DNA of 64,000 nt from NCBI RefSeq assembly GCF_003597395.2, contig NC_133770.1:219317-283316 (forward strand). Direction: 5' to 3'. Numbering within the stretch: the first letter of the stretch is position 1; each line of letters starts with the position of its first letter. The notes under the pieces were generated by a model. The model was not told where the DNA came from and did not search any database. It was given only the letters and a program-made list of their open reading frames with translations. Positions 53,391 to 64,000 of this stretch are shown piece by piece. A program made the position numbers and the translations under genes. The stretch is from Chelonoidis abingdonii (taxonomy: Eukaryota; Chordata; Testudines; Testudinidae).

Positions 53391-54855
53391 AAAATTGTTA
53401 CCTTCACTAGGATAACACTGTGTTCTTCCACTACTCTTATTACCAATGACCTCTGAAGTGAACTTTGCAAGTCTAAGCAGGAAAAAAGGCACTGATCCAA
53501 CCATGGAAAAGAGAAAACTGGTTAGAGAAACTGTAAAGAAGTCACCAAGCAACAGGAGGCAGTATGGCTCATCTGGAAATGCTCCAGTGGAAGTGACAAG
53601 AGGCAGAGGAACTGATACTAAATATGAAAGAATTAAACTGGAGATTCCAGTATGTTGGTGTAAATGTAGAGTTAACCAATGGAGAACCATGGAGGCCAGG
53701 GAGGGAGGAATAGCAGGCAGAGGAGAATTTACTGTGTGATGCTACATGAAGGAAATGAGAACTCAAAAAATGTTGGTTTAAGTATGGTGCAAAGATAAGC
53801 ATGACACCTATGCACGTCAGTGACAGCCTGGCAAGCATCAATCACCCTTAGTCAATGGAGGAAGAGTTACTGTGAATTAACACCTTAAGCTCCTCCTCTT
53901 CCCTTCTCCCCCACAACAGCAGTTCATTTGCTCTCTCAGCAGCTGCCTCTCCCTCTCCAAGCCAATCTCCCTGCTTTCCCATGTCAGTTTCCTCTCTACC
54001 AGCCATAATGGGAATCAATTCCTCGATTTCAGCCTATCTACCCCAGTATATTTGGATCTTAACTAACCAGATCACCAGCTAAGATATCCAGTACTCAAGG
54101 GGCACCTCGGTCTAGGACTGACTCCAGGCAACAGTCCTAACATGCCCAAGATCCCCAACCCCAGACATTTTCCCTACCTCCCATGCAAACCATATACATT
54201 CTCCTTCCCACCAGGAACAATCCACCTTCCAAAGGGTTAAACCTACCTGTACCAGACTAGGTGGATGATGAAGGCCTTGAATCACATGTGCTTGGAACAA
54301 TGCGAAACAAGAAGCTTATCCAACTATGCAGTGGGAGGTGGCTGGTTGGTTATGTCATGATGAATTAGCAGGGAAGGTTCTGATCTAACTGAAGCAGGAA
54401 CTGCTGTAATGCAGCAAACCCAGGACACATTCGAATTCAGCTCTGAAAGGAGAAGGCAGGCAGTGAGTGGGAGGGAAGAGATGAACACATCAGTGTGAAC
54501 TTGCTGGGTCAGCACTGACCTGAGACATACCTTTGCAACCTGTGAAAAGAAAAAGATAGAGAGGCTATCAGCCCCAGATGTTGAAGAAAGAGTGGAGAGT
54601 GTTTACTACTCTGAAACCGTTACTGATATTGCTGTTCCAAGTTATATTCCCACTGTTGGGCACAGCTAGACTGCAGCTATTATTGGGAAAGTAAGCTAGT
54701 TCAGGAGCTGTAACAGTGTCAGTTTGCTGGTGTATAAAGAAAGACTACAAAAGACAGACGGCAGAGTATGATATTTTAACAAAGACACTGCTACCTCACC
54801 TGTACCAGGACATGGAAGGTGCGGAACTATCTGTGCTAAGGCAAGTGAGGAAATA
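53391..54855. other. unassigned sequence
   Basis: Contains a 97-codon frame (53446-53739) rich in Lys/Arg, with no recognised motif or coding signal. Otherwise nothing identified. Confidence 0.35.
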
Positions 54856-55950
54856 TAAATTCAGATGTATAAGGGGCTACTATAAGGTGGGTGCATAACT
54901 GGCTGGATAACCGTACTCAGAGAGTAGTTATTAATGGTTCCCAATCCTGCTGGAAAGGTATAACAAGTGGGGTTCCGCAGGGGTCTGTTTTGGGACCGGC
55001 TCTGTTCAATATCTTCAATCAACGACTTAAAATGTGGACATAGAAAGAGCTTATTAGAATTTGCAGAGATACCAAACTGGAGGACCTGCAACTGCTTTGA
55101 GGACAGTCAAAATTAGAAATGATCTGACAAATTTGAGAAATGCCTGAGGTTAATACCGATGACGTTCAGTACAAGACAAACTGCAAAGAGCATCCCTCTA
55201 GGAAGGAAACAACCTCAGTTTCACACTACATAATGACAAGGACTGTCTAGGAAAAGAGTATTGCAAAAGAGATCTTAGGCGCGTCATAGTTAGACCACAA
55301 GCTAAATATATTCAACAGTGTGTCATACTCTTGCAAAAAAAACAAAGTGATTTTGGATCACATTAACAGATGTGTTGTAAACAAGACACGAGGAGTCATT
55401 CTCTCTGCTCTACTCTCGCTGTTAAGGCCCAGCTGGTATTATTGTGTCATTCTCGGGCAACGCATTTCAAGAAACGATGTGAGAAATTGGAGACGTCAGA
55501 GGAAGAGCAACAGAATGAATTAAAAGCATCATTGAGAACAATGACCTATGAAGGAAGGTGAAAGAATTGGTTTATATTAGCTTCGGAAAACGAGAAAGAC
55601 TGACGATAGGACCACTGACTGCAGTTTCCAGGCGAATACCTAAAAGTAGTCATCAGGAGGAGGAGAAAACTTCGCTTACCTTAGCCTTCCAAGATAGAAC
55701 AAGAAGCAATGGCTTAACCTGCCACAACGGATATTTAGGTTGCGACTTAGACAATAAGTTCCTAACTAGTCACGGTAGTTAAAACACTGAATAAATTGCC
55801 TAGGGAGGTTGTGGAATCTCCATCTCTGGAGATATTTAAGAGTAGGTTAGATAAATGTCTATCAGGGATGGTCTAGACAGTATTTGGTCCTGCCATGAGA
55901 GCAGGGGACTGGACTCGATGACCTCTTGAGGTCCCTTCCTAGAGTCTATA
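54856..55950 (+). mobile_element. CR1 LINE RT C-terminal half and 3' end
   Basis: TATAAGGGGCTACTATAAGG leads to AGTGGGGTTCCGCAGGGGTC (GVPQGS) and GGACCGGCTCTGTTCAATAT (GPALFN). The usual FADD region is damaged. The tail ends at GACTGGACTCGATGACCTC, GGTCCCTTCCTAGAGTC near 55945. A corrupted second copy of this same element lies at about 59070-60130. Confidence 0.82.
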
Positions 55951-56844
55951 AGGATGGTAGGGTAAGATCCAAATATCCAGGGGTAGGTAGGCTGGAATGG
56001 AGCTGTTGATCCAGTTGTTTCTAGGGCTCATGGGCAACATGAGTGGGTGCAGAGTCATCTCTGCCAGGCCAAGTCCAGAGCAGATCCTGCCATTCCTCAG
56101 GAAGGGAATGCAGATGCAGCTCTGTCTGTGGAAGAGAGGATGTCAATACAGTGGCTCCTTGGGAAGAGTGTGATGATCGAGCTATGCCTGTGGAGGAGGG
56201 GTGGCACATAACACTAACTCTGCAAGCCAGGGAATAAGGGGAGGCCATATCACAGCAAGTGGAGAGAGGAAAATACAGCTGTGCTCATAGGGATGTACAG
56301 GGAGGGTAGTTTAATACCCAGCTGTTGTCGAGGCGAGCAGGGTGCTCACTGCTGATCCAGATGTTCCAAGAGCAGATGGACCGAGAGGAGAGGATGTTCA
56401 TGTAGCAGTACTAAATCAAATGAGAAGAGCAGTAGTGTTCAGCCTGCTCTGTCATGGCAAAGGGGCAGCACCAATTCTGCCAGGGCTGAAGAGCAGGGCG
56501 GGGTCCAGATCCAGCAATGCAAAAACAAGGCATGGGCAAACAGGCAGAAATGGAGGTGGGCAGGTGGAAAATGAACAGCACCAAAGCAGACAGTGCAAGA
56601 GACCAAGGTATATACCATTCAGTGTGTAGTGCCATTCTGAAATAAGTGAGCAGCAATATCCGATCAGAGGCACAACGTGCCAAAGCAGCTGCTGAGCAGA
56701 GCCAAGCATGGGAAAGTGGACAGGGGGTATGGGACAGTGTGGGCAGATGGACTTGTTAACAGTGCCCAGCAGGAGGGCCAGGAATAATTAGGAGGAGCTG
56801 GGCACTACCACATAGTGGACTGTGACATGAACTGAAGCAGGATC
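55951..56844. other. unassigned G/A-rich sequence (source of duplicated block)
   Basis: Low-complexity purine-rich DNA without recognised genes. Its ordered words (CCAAGAGCAGATGGACCGAG, GAACAGCACCAAAGCAGACA, GCACAACGTGCCA) recur at 60505-60830. Confidence 0.6.
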
Positions 56845-56975
56845 CTTTCATGGATTGAGAACTGGTTAAAAGACAGGGAACAAAGGGTAGGAATTAATGG
56901 CAAATTCTCAGAATGGAGAGGGGTAACTAGTGGTGTTCCCCAAGGGTCAGTCCTAGGACGAATCCTATTAGGGGC
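56845..56975 (+). mobile_element. CR1 LINE RT fragment, 5' piece of the copy resuming at 61086
   Basis: One frame reads SWIENWLKDREQRVGINGKF, then [20 protein letters not shown], the CR1 palm block before FADD. It breaks off after AATCCTATTA at 56975. The same words end at 61085 and CR1 continues from there. Confidence 0.88.
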
Positions 56976-59900
56976 CCAGGAGGCGCGCCGTCGGACCGCA
57001 CCGGCCAGCCGCCGGGCACACGCGCAGCGGGGCGCGGGGCGACAGCGGCGCACGGGGCCAGCACAGGGGCGGCCGACGCCGCCACGGCCGCACGGCCAAC
57101 ACGACGGGAGCCCGAGCCGGGCCCGCCGGCGACCACGCACGGGGGAGGCACAGACCAGCGGGCCCCACGGGGCGGCCCCCCGGCCCAGCCTGCCGGGGCG
57201 GCGCCGAAGGCGAGCCGCAGGCCGGCAGCGGGCAGCAGCCCCACGGGGCCCACGCGGGACACCGACGCCGGCAGGCAGGGGCGCGAGGAGCCGGGCACGG
57301 CCGGGGACCAGGCACGCGCGACCGGGCGGCGGAGGAGGCCGAGGGGGCAGGCGCGGACGGGCCGGAGCCGGCAGGGGCGGCCACGACGAGCGCCAGAGGG
57401 GCCCGGCGGGCGGACGCCGGACGGGGGGCAGCGCCCCACGGGACGGGCGAGGAGGGAGGAACGGGGCGGCCCAGCGCCAGGACCGGGACCGGACGGGAGC
57501 CAGCCCGGCAGAGGCCCAGGGGCCCAGGGCGGGGAGGACCAGCCCGACGGCGGGGCACGGAGTGCACCGGGGACGCGTAGCCGCAGCCGGGGGGGCGGGC
57601 CCGCCGCACCACCAGGCCCGCTCACACCCAGCAGGGGAGGCGGCCGGCAGCCCCGAGGAGCAGGGCGCGGGCCCAGGGGGGCGCGCCGCCCGGGGGGAGC
57701 ACGAGGCGAGCGCAGAGCGAGCACAGGGGGCGGCAGACGGCAGCACGGGGGGCGGCCCAGCGCTCGGCACGCCGGCACCGCGGAGGCGGGGCAGGCGAGC
57801 AGGACCACGGCACGGACGCCCACCAGGGACAAGAGCGGGGAGCGACACGGACAGACGGCACCCGCCCACCGGAGGCAGAGGGCGCGAGGGCCAGGCAGGG
57901 CCACGGGAGAGGGATGGACGCCCGAGGCCGGGACGGGGGACTGCGGGGGGGGGCAGGGCGTGACCAGGCAGACCAGGGAGGCCCCAGGGACAGGGAGGAG
58001 AGCCAGCCGAGGCGCAGGTACGGGGGGAGGCGCGAGGAGGAGCACCCCAGGGGGGAGGGGCACGGAGCCAGGACACCACGAGCACGGCAGGGACGCCGAG
58101 CAGCGCACCGGAGCCAGGGGGAGATGGACCGGGGAGGACCCCCGGAGCGCCGCCGCGGCCCGGCGCCCACCGCAGGGGGCGCGCGCGCAGCGGCCGCGCC
58201 GGCCCGGCCAACGCGCCCCGGCGGGCGCCAGGGCAGGGGCCGCGCGCCAGCCAGCGGACAGGCCGCGAGTGCACAGCCGAGCGCCCCCGGAGAGGGGGAA
58301 GCGGACGACCGGCCCGCGAGGAGCCAGGACGCCACGGGGCACCGCGGGCGAGGACGGACGCCAGGCCAGGCCCGACAGGCCCAGAGCCCCCCCAGCCCGG
58401 GGCCGAACGCCCAGGCACAGAGACAGGCGCCGGCCACCAAGGGAGACAGCCACCGGCCAAAAGGGGGACCGACCGGGAACCAGACCGAAAGGGGAGGAGG
58501 AGGCCGGGAAGCACAGGGGCGGGGAACAAGGCGAACAAGAAGCGTAGCCACGAATGCAAGGGGGAGGGGGGGGGGAGCGGCAGGAAGGAAGGAGAGGGAA
58601 GGGGCGGAGCGACGGAGCCGGAACGCGGGGAAGGCAGCAAAACCAGGACACAGTCGAAGGCAGCGCGGAAAAGAAGAAGGCAGGCAGGGAGGGGGGGGAA
58701 GAGAGGAACACACGCAGGGGGAACTGGCGGGGGCAGCACGGACCGGAGACAACCGGGGCAACCGGGGAAAAGAAAAAGAGAGAGAGGCGAGCAGCCCCAA
58801 GGGGAAGAAGAAGGGGAGAGGGGGGACGACGGCGGAAACCGGGACTGAGAGTGCGGGGCAAGGGAGACGGCACACGGGGGGGCACGCGAGACGGCAGCCG
58901 AGGGTGGGAAAGGAAGCGAGGGCAGGAGCGGGAACAGGGGCAGTGGCGGGGGGATAAAGAAAGACGACAAAAGAGACGACGCAGAGGAGGAGGGGAACAA
59001 AGACAGGGCGACGAGGGCCGGACAGGGAAGGGGCGGAACGAGCGGGCGAAGGCAAGGGAGGAAAGAGAAGGCAGAGGGGAGAAGGGCTACGAAAGGGGGG
59101 GGGCAGAACTGGGCGGGAGAACGGAACTCAGAGAGGAGGGGAGGAAGGGGGCCAAGCCGGGCGGGAAAGGGAGAACAAGGGGGGGGCGCAGGGGTCGGGG
59201 GGGACGGCGCGGGCATAGCGGCAGCAACGACGGAAAGGCCTGGGCAGAGAAAGGACGCGGAGGAAGGGGGCAGAGGAGACCAAACTGGAGGCGACGCAAC
59301 GGCGGGGGGACAGGGCAAAATCAGAATGAGCGGGACAAGGGAGAAGGGCGGAGGAAATCCGAGGAAGGGCAGGAAAGACAAAGGCAAAGGGCGCACGGAG
59401 GAAGGAACAAGCAGGGGCACACAGACAGCAGGAAAGAGACGGGCGAAGCGAAAGCAGGAGGGCAGAAAGAGAGCGACGGGGCAGAGGGGACCACAAGCGC
59501 AAGAGGAGGCAACAGGGGACGGGGGCAAAAAAAACAAAAGGGATGCGGGGAGGAAGGAACAGGTGGGGGGGGAAACAAGACCGAGAGGCTGCGGCGGCGC
59601 GACGCGGCGCGGGGGAGGCCGCAGCGAGGATGGGGGCCAGGGGCGGCAACGCAGGGCAAGAAAGCAGGGGGGAAGGAGCGGGGCCAGAGAAGAGCAACAG
59701 AAGGAGGAAAGAGGCGGAAACAGACGAGGAGGAAGGGGAAAGAAGGGGGGGAGGAGGGGGAAAAGAGAAGACGGAGAGGGGACAGGAGACGCAGGGTGCC
59801 AGGCAGCGAAAAGGCAGCAGGAGGAGGGAAGGAAAACTGGGCACCGGAGCAGCGCAAGGAGAGAAACAAGAAGCAAGGGGCGGAACCGGGCAGCAAGGGA

Positions 59901-61085
59901 GAGGAGGGGGGAGCAGGAGGAAAAAGTGCCTACGGGCAGGGGAGGGAAACCGGGAATAAAGGGCCGAGGGAGGGGGGGGAAGCGCCAGCGCGGGAGAGAG
60001 GGAAAGAGGGAAGGGAGAGAAAGGGGAGAGGGAGGGGCGGACAGGAGGGGGGCCGGCAGGAAGAGCAGGGGACGGGGACGCCGAGTACGCGGGGAGGCCC
60101 GGCGAGAGGCCGAGAAAGGAGGGGAGGTGGAAGTAGCGCAAAGATCCAGGGGGAGGGAGGCGGGAAGGGAGCCTGGGGACCGGGGCGAGGGGGCAGGGGC
60201 AACAGGAGGGGGGCATGAGGCGCGCGGCCAGGGCCAGGCAGGAGCAGAGCGGCCAGGGCCTGCAAGGAGGGAAGGCAGAGGCAGCGCGGGCGGGGGAAGA
60301 CGAGGATGGCAATACAGGGGCTGCCGGGGGAGGAGGAGCGAGCGAGGCGGGGAGGGGGGTGGCACAGACACACTCGGCAAGCGGGAAGAAGGGGAGCAGA
60401 GCAAACAGCAAGGGAGAGAGAAAGACAGCGGGGCGCAGCGGGATGGACAGGGAGGGGAGGTGAAGACGGCGGGGGGCCGAGGCGGCAGGGGCGCACGGCG
60501 GAGCAGAGGGCCAAGAGCAGAGGGACCGAGAGGAGAGGAGGGCAAGGGAGCAGGAACGAAAGCAAAGGGGGCAGCGAGGGGGCGCGGCTCGGGCAGGGCA
60601 AAGGGGCAGCACAAGGCGGCCAGGGCGGAAGAGGCAGGGCGGGTCCAGATCCGCAAGGCAAAAACAGGCAATGGGGCCTAAACAGGCAGAAAGGGAGGGG
60701 GGCAGGGGGAAAGCGAACAGCACCAAAGCAGACAGGGCAAGAGAACCAAGGAGAGACCCGGCAGTGGGGGTGCCAGGCTGAAAGAAGGGAGGCAGCAGAC
60801 AGCCGAGCAGCAGGCACAACGTGCCAGCAGCGGCGAGCAGAGCCAGCAGGGAAGTGGACCGGGGAGGGGACAGGGTGGGCGATGGACTGGTTAACAGTGC
60901 CAGCAGGAGGGCCAGGAATAATAGAGGAGCTGGCACTACCACTAGTGGCCTGTGTACATAACTGAAAGCAGGACTCTTCATGGATTGAGAATGGAAAAAC
61001 GGACAAAGGAGGCAATTAATGGCCAAATTCTCAAAGAAGGGTAATAGTGGTGTCCCCAAGGGTCAGTCCTAGGACTAATCCTATT
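56976..61085 (+). other. T-depleted corrupted direct duplicate of upstream sequence (probable assembly artefact)
   Basis: T is almost absent from 56990 to about 60750, and A is also scarce up to about 58500. Ordered matches to upstream DNA exist when T is allowed to be missing or replaced: GAAAAGAAAAAGA-AGAGAGGC at 58766 and 54544; ACCAAACTGGAGG at about 59278 and 55070; AAGAGCAGAGGGACCGAGAG at 60512 and 56368; CAGCACCAAAGCAGACAGGG at 60718 and 56577; then near-identity from 60890 to 61085 against 56750-56975. The offset is about 4.1-4.2 kb throughout. Nothing in it should be annotated as coding; long frames in every direction are caused by the lack of T. Confidence 0.9.
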
Positions 61086-62042
61086 AATCATAAATGACGG
61101 AGAAAGGGAAACAGTGAGTGCAAAGTTTGCAGGATGATACTAAACTCTGCAACGATAGTTAAGACCAAAGCAGACTGTGAAGAAACTCCAAAAAGATCTC
61201 ACAAAACTAAGTGACGGGCAACAAAACGCAATGAATTTACTCGATAAATGTAAATGACATTGGAAAAAATACCACCAACTATACATACAATATGATGGGG
61301 CTATTTAGCTAACAACGAGTCATGAAAGATCTGGAGTCATCAGTGAATAGTTCTCTGAAGATGTCCACGCAGTGTCGAGGCGGTCAAAAAGCAAACAGGA
61401 TGTTAGAATCATTAAAAAGGGACAAGAATATATTACTGCCTTATATAAGTCCATGGTACGCCCTCTCGAATACTGTGTACAGATGTGTCTCTCATCTCAA
61501 AAGAGATATACTGAACTAAAAGGTTCAGAAAGGCTAAAATCGATTAGAGAGATTAGAGGCTAGGATCTTCATCTTGGAAAAGAGAGACTAGGGGGGATGA
61601 CAGAGGTATTAAAATCATGAGTGATGTAGAGGTGATAAGGAAAATTTATTTACTTATTCCCATAATACAAGATAACGGGTCAACCAATGAATTAACAGGC
61701 AGCAGGTTTAAAAACAATAAAGAATTCTTCACACCAGCGCACAGTCAATCTGTGGAACTCCTTACCTGGAGAGGTTGTGAAGGCTAGACTAAAAGCGTTT
61801 AAAGAGAACTGGATAATTCTGGTGGCTAAGTCCATAAATGGTCGTTAGCCAGGATGGTAAGGAATGTGTCCCTAGCCTCTGTTGTCAAGAGGATGGAGAT
61901 GGATGCAAGCGAGAAGATCACTTGATTCAATTGCCTATTAGGTTCACTCCCTCTGGGGCACCTGGCATTGGCCACTGTCGGTAGACAGATACTGGGCTAG
62001 ATGGACCTTTGGTCTAACCCAGTATGGCCACTCTTATGTTCT
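61086..62042 (+). mobile_element. CR1 LINE, RT C-terminus and 3' end
   Basis: Continues the fragment ending at 56975: ATAAATGACGGAGAAAG, AAGTTTGCAGGATGATACTA (FADD-like), the C-terminal EYCVQMC-like block (61470), the 3' UTR CAGTCAATCTGTGGAACTCC, and tail GGGCTAGATGGACCTTTGGT with CAGTATGGCCACTCTTATGT. Same subfamily as 36395-36625. Confidence 0.9.
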
Positions 62043-62800
62043 TAGGAGGCAGGGCCATGCAAGGCCAGGTGAACAATGCCAAGGCAGAGGTAAGTGAAAG
62101 TGCCAGGCCTGGAAGGCAGAGAGCAGGGCTTGCAAGGTGGAGGCATGTAGTGACAACCTGCACACTGAAGGGCAGTGCCAGGCAAGGGCGGGGGGCGGGT
62201 GCCAAGGCAGAAAGAAGAGGAAGCAGTGTGAAGTCTCTTTTGGAAGGCAGGAGTGAGTGCCAGGCTGAGGGCACAGCAGAGATACAGTGCTGGATTGAGC
62301 GTAGGGTTAAGGGTCTCTCCCAAGGGAGGGGGCAGTGCCCAGCTTAAGGCAATACTAGGGAGGGATCTGTCTCCTAGCGCAAGAGGGCAGTGCCAAGCTG
62401 AGAGCAATTCCAAGCAGGGAGTCTCTCCCCAAGGGAAGGGGGGCAGTGCTAGACAGAGAGAAGTGCAGGGGACGGAAATAGGGGGAAAGAGTCTCTCACC
62501 CCCAGGACAGGTGAGGGTAGTACCAGGTATGTCTCTCTTCCAGGACAGACGGGGAGCAGTAGCAGTGCCAGACTGAGCAGGGCCAGGAGAATTAATCTAT
62601 CTCAAGGCAAAGATAGACCCAGCCCCCAGTGTATGTCTCACTGGCAGGGAATAGTGCCATGTAGGAGATGATATATCACAGAAACGGGGGTCTCTCCCAG
62701 AGGCGCTGCTTGGGCTGTGAGGAAGTGGTGTTGGATCTCTCCTAATACCAAGGGAGCAAGGATTGGGACTGGTCTCTCCTAGGCAAGGGGGCAGTTCAGT
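62043..62800. repeat. degenerate G/A-rich tandem repeat
   Basis: Units of roughly 60-70 bases containing GTCTCTCCCAAGGGAGGGG and GGGCAGTGCCAAGCTGAG words recur between 62280 and 62780. Earlier part 62043-62280 is G/A-rich without clear period. Confidence 0.65.
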
Positions 62801-64000
62801 GTGGGCGGAGGTCAATTTTTCCTAGCAGGGGACAGTTCATTTCTCCCAGGAGGAGCCAGTAGGCAGCAGTTGGTTTCACTTGAGGGAAGTAGCATACAGT
62901 GCCTGCGGTTGGTCTCCCCCAGTGAAGGGCAGGGGAGGGGGCAGTACCCAGGACTGGATACAAGGGAAGGGGCTGGGAGGGTCCATCCCACCTCCACCAG
63001 AGGAAGGGGCTGGGATGGTCTCCCTAGCAGGGGAATCAGCTGGAGAGTCAGTCTCCCTCCGCAGGGGGCAGAGGAAGGGGCTGGGGGTCGGTCTCCCCCT
63101 ACCAGAGGAAGGGGTTGAGAGATCGGTATCTCCCAGCAGGGGAAGGAGTTGGGGGGGTCAGTCTCCCCTGTCAGGGTAAGGGGGCAATACCCAGGGCTAG
63201 GAGGTCAGTCTTCCCAACAGGGAGCAGAGGAAGGGACAGTACCCAGGGCTGGGGGCAAGGGAATGGGCTCGTGGGGGCGGGGGTCGGTCTCCCCCTGCCA
63301 GGGGAAGAGGGTGGAGGTGGGGCTGGTCTCCCCAGCAGGAGGCAGGGAAGGAGTTGGGTAGGCCGGTCTCCCCCAGCAAGGGAGGAGGCAGTATCCAGGG
63401 CTCGGGACAAGGGGAAGGAGCTGGGGGTCGATCTCCCTTGTGGGGGGCTGGAGATTTGGTCTCCCCTTGCCAGGGGAGGGGGCAGTACCCGGGGCTGGGG
63501 GCAAGGGAAGGAGCTAGGCGGTCGGTCTCCCCCTGCCAGGGGAAGGGGGTGGGGGGGTCAGTCTCCCCCGATGGGGCACAGGGGTGGAGCAGTCCTCGGG
63601 AGTTGGTCAAAGGCAGAGGATGGGCAGTACCCGGGGCTGGGGGTCGGTGTCCCCCAACAAGGCGCAGGAGAGGGGCAATGTTCGGGGCTGCAGGGAGTCA
63701 CTCTCCCCCGACGGGGCGCAGGGGAGGGGCAGCACCCGGGGCTAGGGGGGGGTCGCTCTCCCCCAACGGGGCGCAGGGGAGGGGACAAGGGAAGGTGGTG
63801 GGCGGTCGGTCCCCCGACGGGGCGCAGGGGAGGGGCAGCACCCGGGGCTGGGGGGAGCGGGTCGCTCTCCCCTCGAGGGCGCAGGGAGGAGGCAGCAACC
63901 TCCGGGCTGGGGAGCGTGTCGCTCTCCCGACGGGGCGCATTAGGGGCAGGTGGCAGCACCGGGGTGGGGGGGGCGCCCTCCCCGACGGGGCGCAGGGGAG
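62801..64000. repeat. GC-rich minisatellite, continues beyond window
   Basis: Tandem units of about 45-65 bases built from GGTCGGTCTCCCCCTGCCAG, GGGGAGGGGGCAGTACCC and GGGGCTGGGGG. From about 63560 the unit changes to a CTCCCCCGACGGGGCGCAGG version rich in CpG. Long Pro/Gly/Ser-rich frames on both strands are a by-product of the repeat. Unlike 56976-60750, T is present normally, so this looks genuine. Confidence 0.88.

Noticed and set aside
53446..53739. 97-codon Lys/Arg-rich frame as a small host gene
   Set aside because: No recognised motif, no good start context or splice evidence; length is within chance expectation.
56805..60671. Minus-strand frame of about 1288 codons, Pro/Ser/Ala/Cys-rich
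   Set aside because: Lies in the T-depleted block where stops are nearly impossible in any frame; overlapping frames in all directions are equally open.
57914..60681. Plus-strand Gly/Arg-rich frames of 200-550 codons
   Set aside because: Same artefact; the DNA aligns to non-coding CR1 and unassigned sequence upstream once missing T is allowed for.
56976..60750. CpG island or microchromosome-like GC-rich gene
   Set aside because: A real GC-rich region keeps T roughly equal to A over kilobases on average; here T is almost zero on one strand only and the order of words matches the neighbour.
62042..63959. Long Pro/Gly/Ser frames on both strands
   Set aside because: Generated by the tandem repeat; no codon bias or conserved motif.

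Overview
This window looks like non-coding, repeat-packed genomic DNA from a turtle, most likely a cryptodire. I found no complete host protein-coding gene. The species inference rests on the repeats. There are many CR1 LINE copies of several ages. Three tRNA-derived SINEs start with a Pol III A-box-like TAGCTCAGT..TTTGAGC and, in two cases, end in a CR1-like tail. DIRS-type tyrosine-recombinase retrotransposons, Penelope-like elements, a Gypsy element and hAT-type non-autonomous transposons are also present. Family names come from recognised protein motifs and remembered consensus patterns, not from a database search.

Layout. 1-1250 is the 5' end of a GC-rich DIRS-like element on the minus strand, cut by the window edge. 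One possible short coding exon lies at 2113-2178. 3165-12645 is CR1 sequence; one CR1 copy (4437-5672 plus 11714-12645) is split by a 6 kb Gypsy element on the minus strand whose integrase lies upstream of its reverse transcriptase, as in the Gmr1 clade. 12.6-17.5 kb holds LTR-like repeats, a fragment of another non-LTR reverse transcriptase, a hairpin-bearing 1 kb repeat and a Penelope element with a GIY-YIG domain. 17.8-20.8 kb is a long CR1 ORF2 copy. 22.8-23.8 kb holds two small palindromic Penelope derivatives, each with a 14 bp target duplication; one keeps a hammerhead-ribozyme core. 25.5-31.8 kb is a nearly complete DIRS element on the minus strand with inverted terminal repeats, an internal complementary region, gag, RT/RNase H and recombinase, and a SINE inserted in gag. 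33-48 kb is a mosaic of CR1 copies in both orientations with nested DNA transposons and a CR1 ORF1 esterase remnant. 48-52 kb carries two hAT-type elements with exact 8 bp target duplications and a TIR transposon.

The strangest part is 56976-61085. It is almost devoid of T (and at its left end also poor in A), so stop codons are rare in all six frames and very long false ORFs appear. Anchor words line up in order with the segment immediately upstream (about 52.8-56.97 kb). It therefore reads as a corrupted direct duplicate of its own neighbour, and the quality returns to normal just before the point where the CR1 element broken at 56975 resumes at 61086. The simplest explanation is a defective single-molecule read built into the assembly, not biology. 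The last 1.7 kb is a GC-rich minisatellite that runs off the window.

Nothing here works together as a host pathway. The biology is layered transposition: CR1 copies were targets for Gypsy, TA-duplicating and LTR-like insertions, a Penelope module was hit by a hAT element, and a DIRS gag was hit by a SINE. This gives relative ages for the families.
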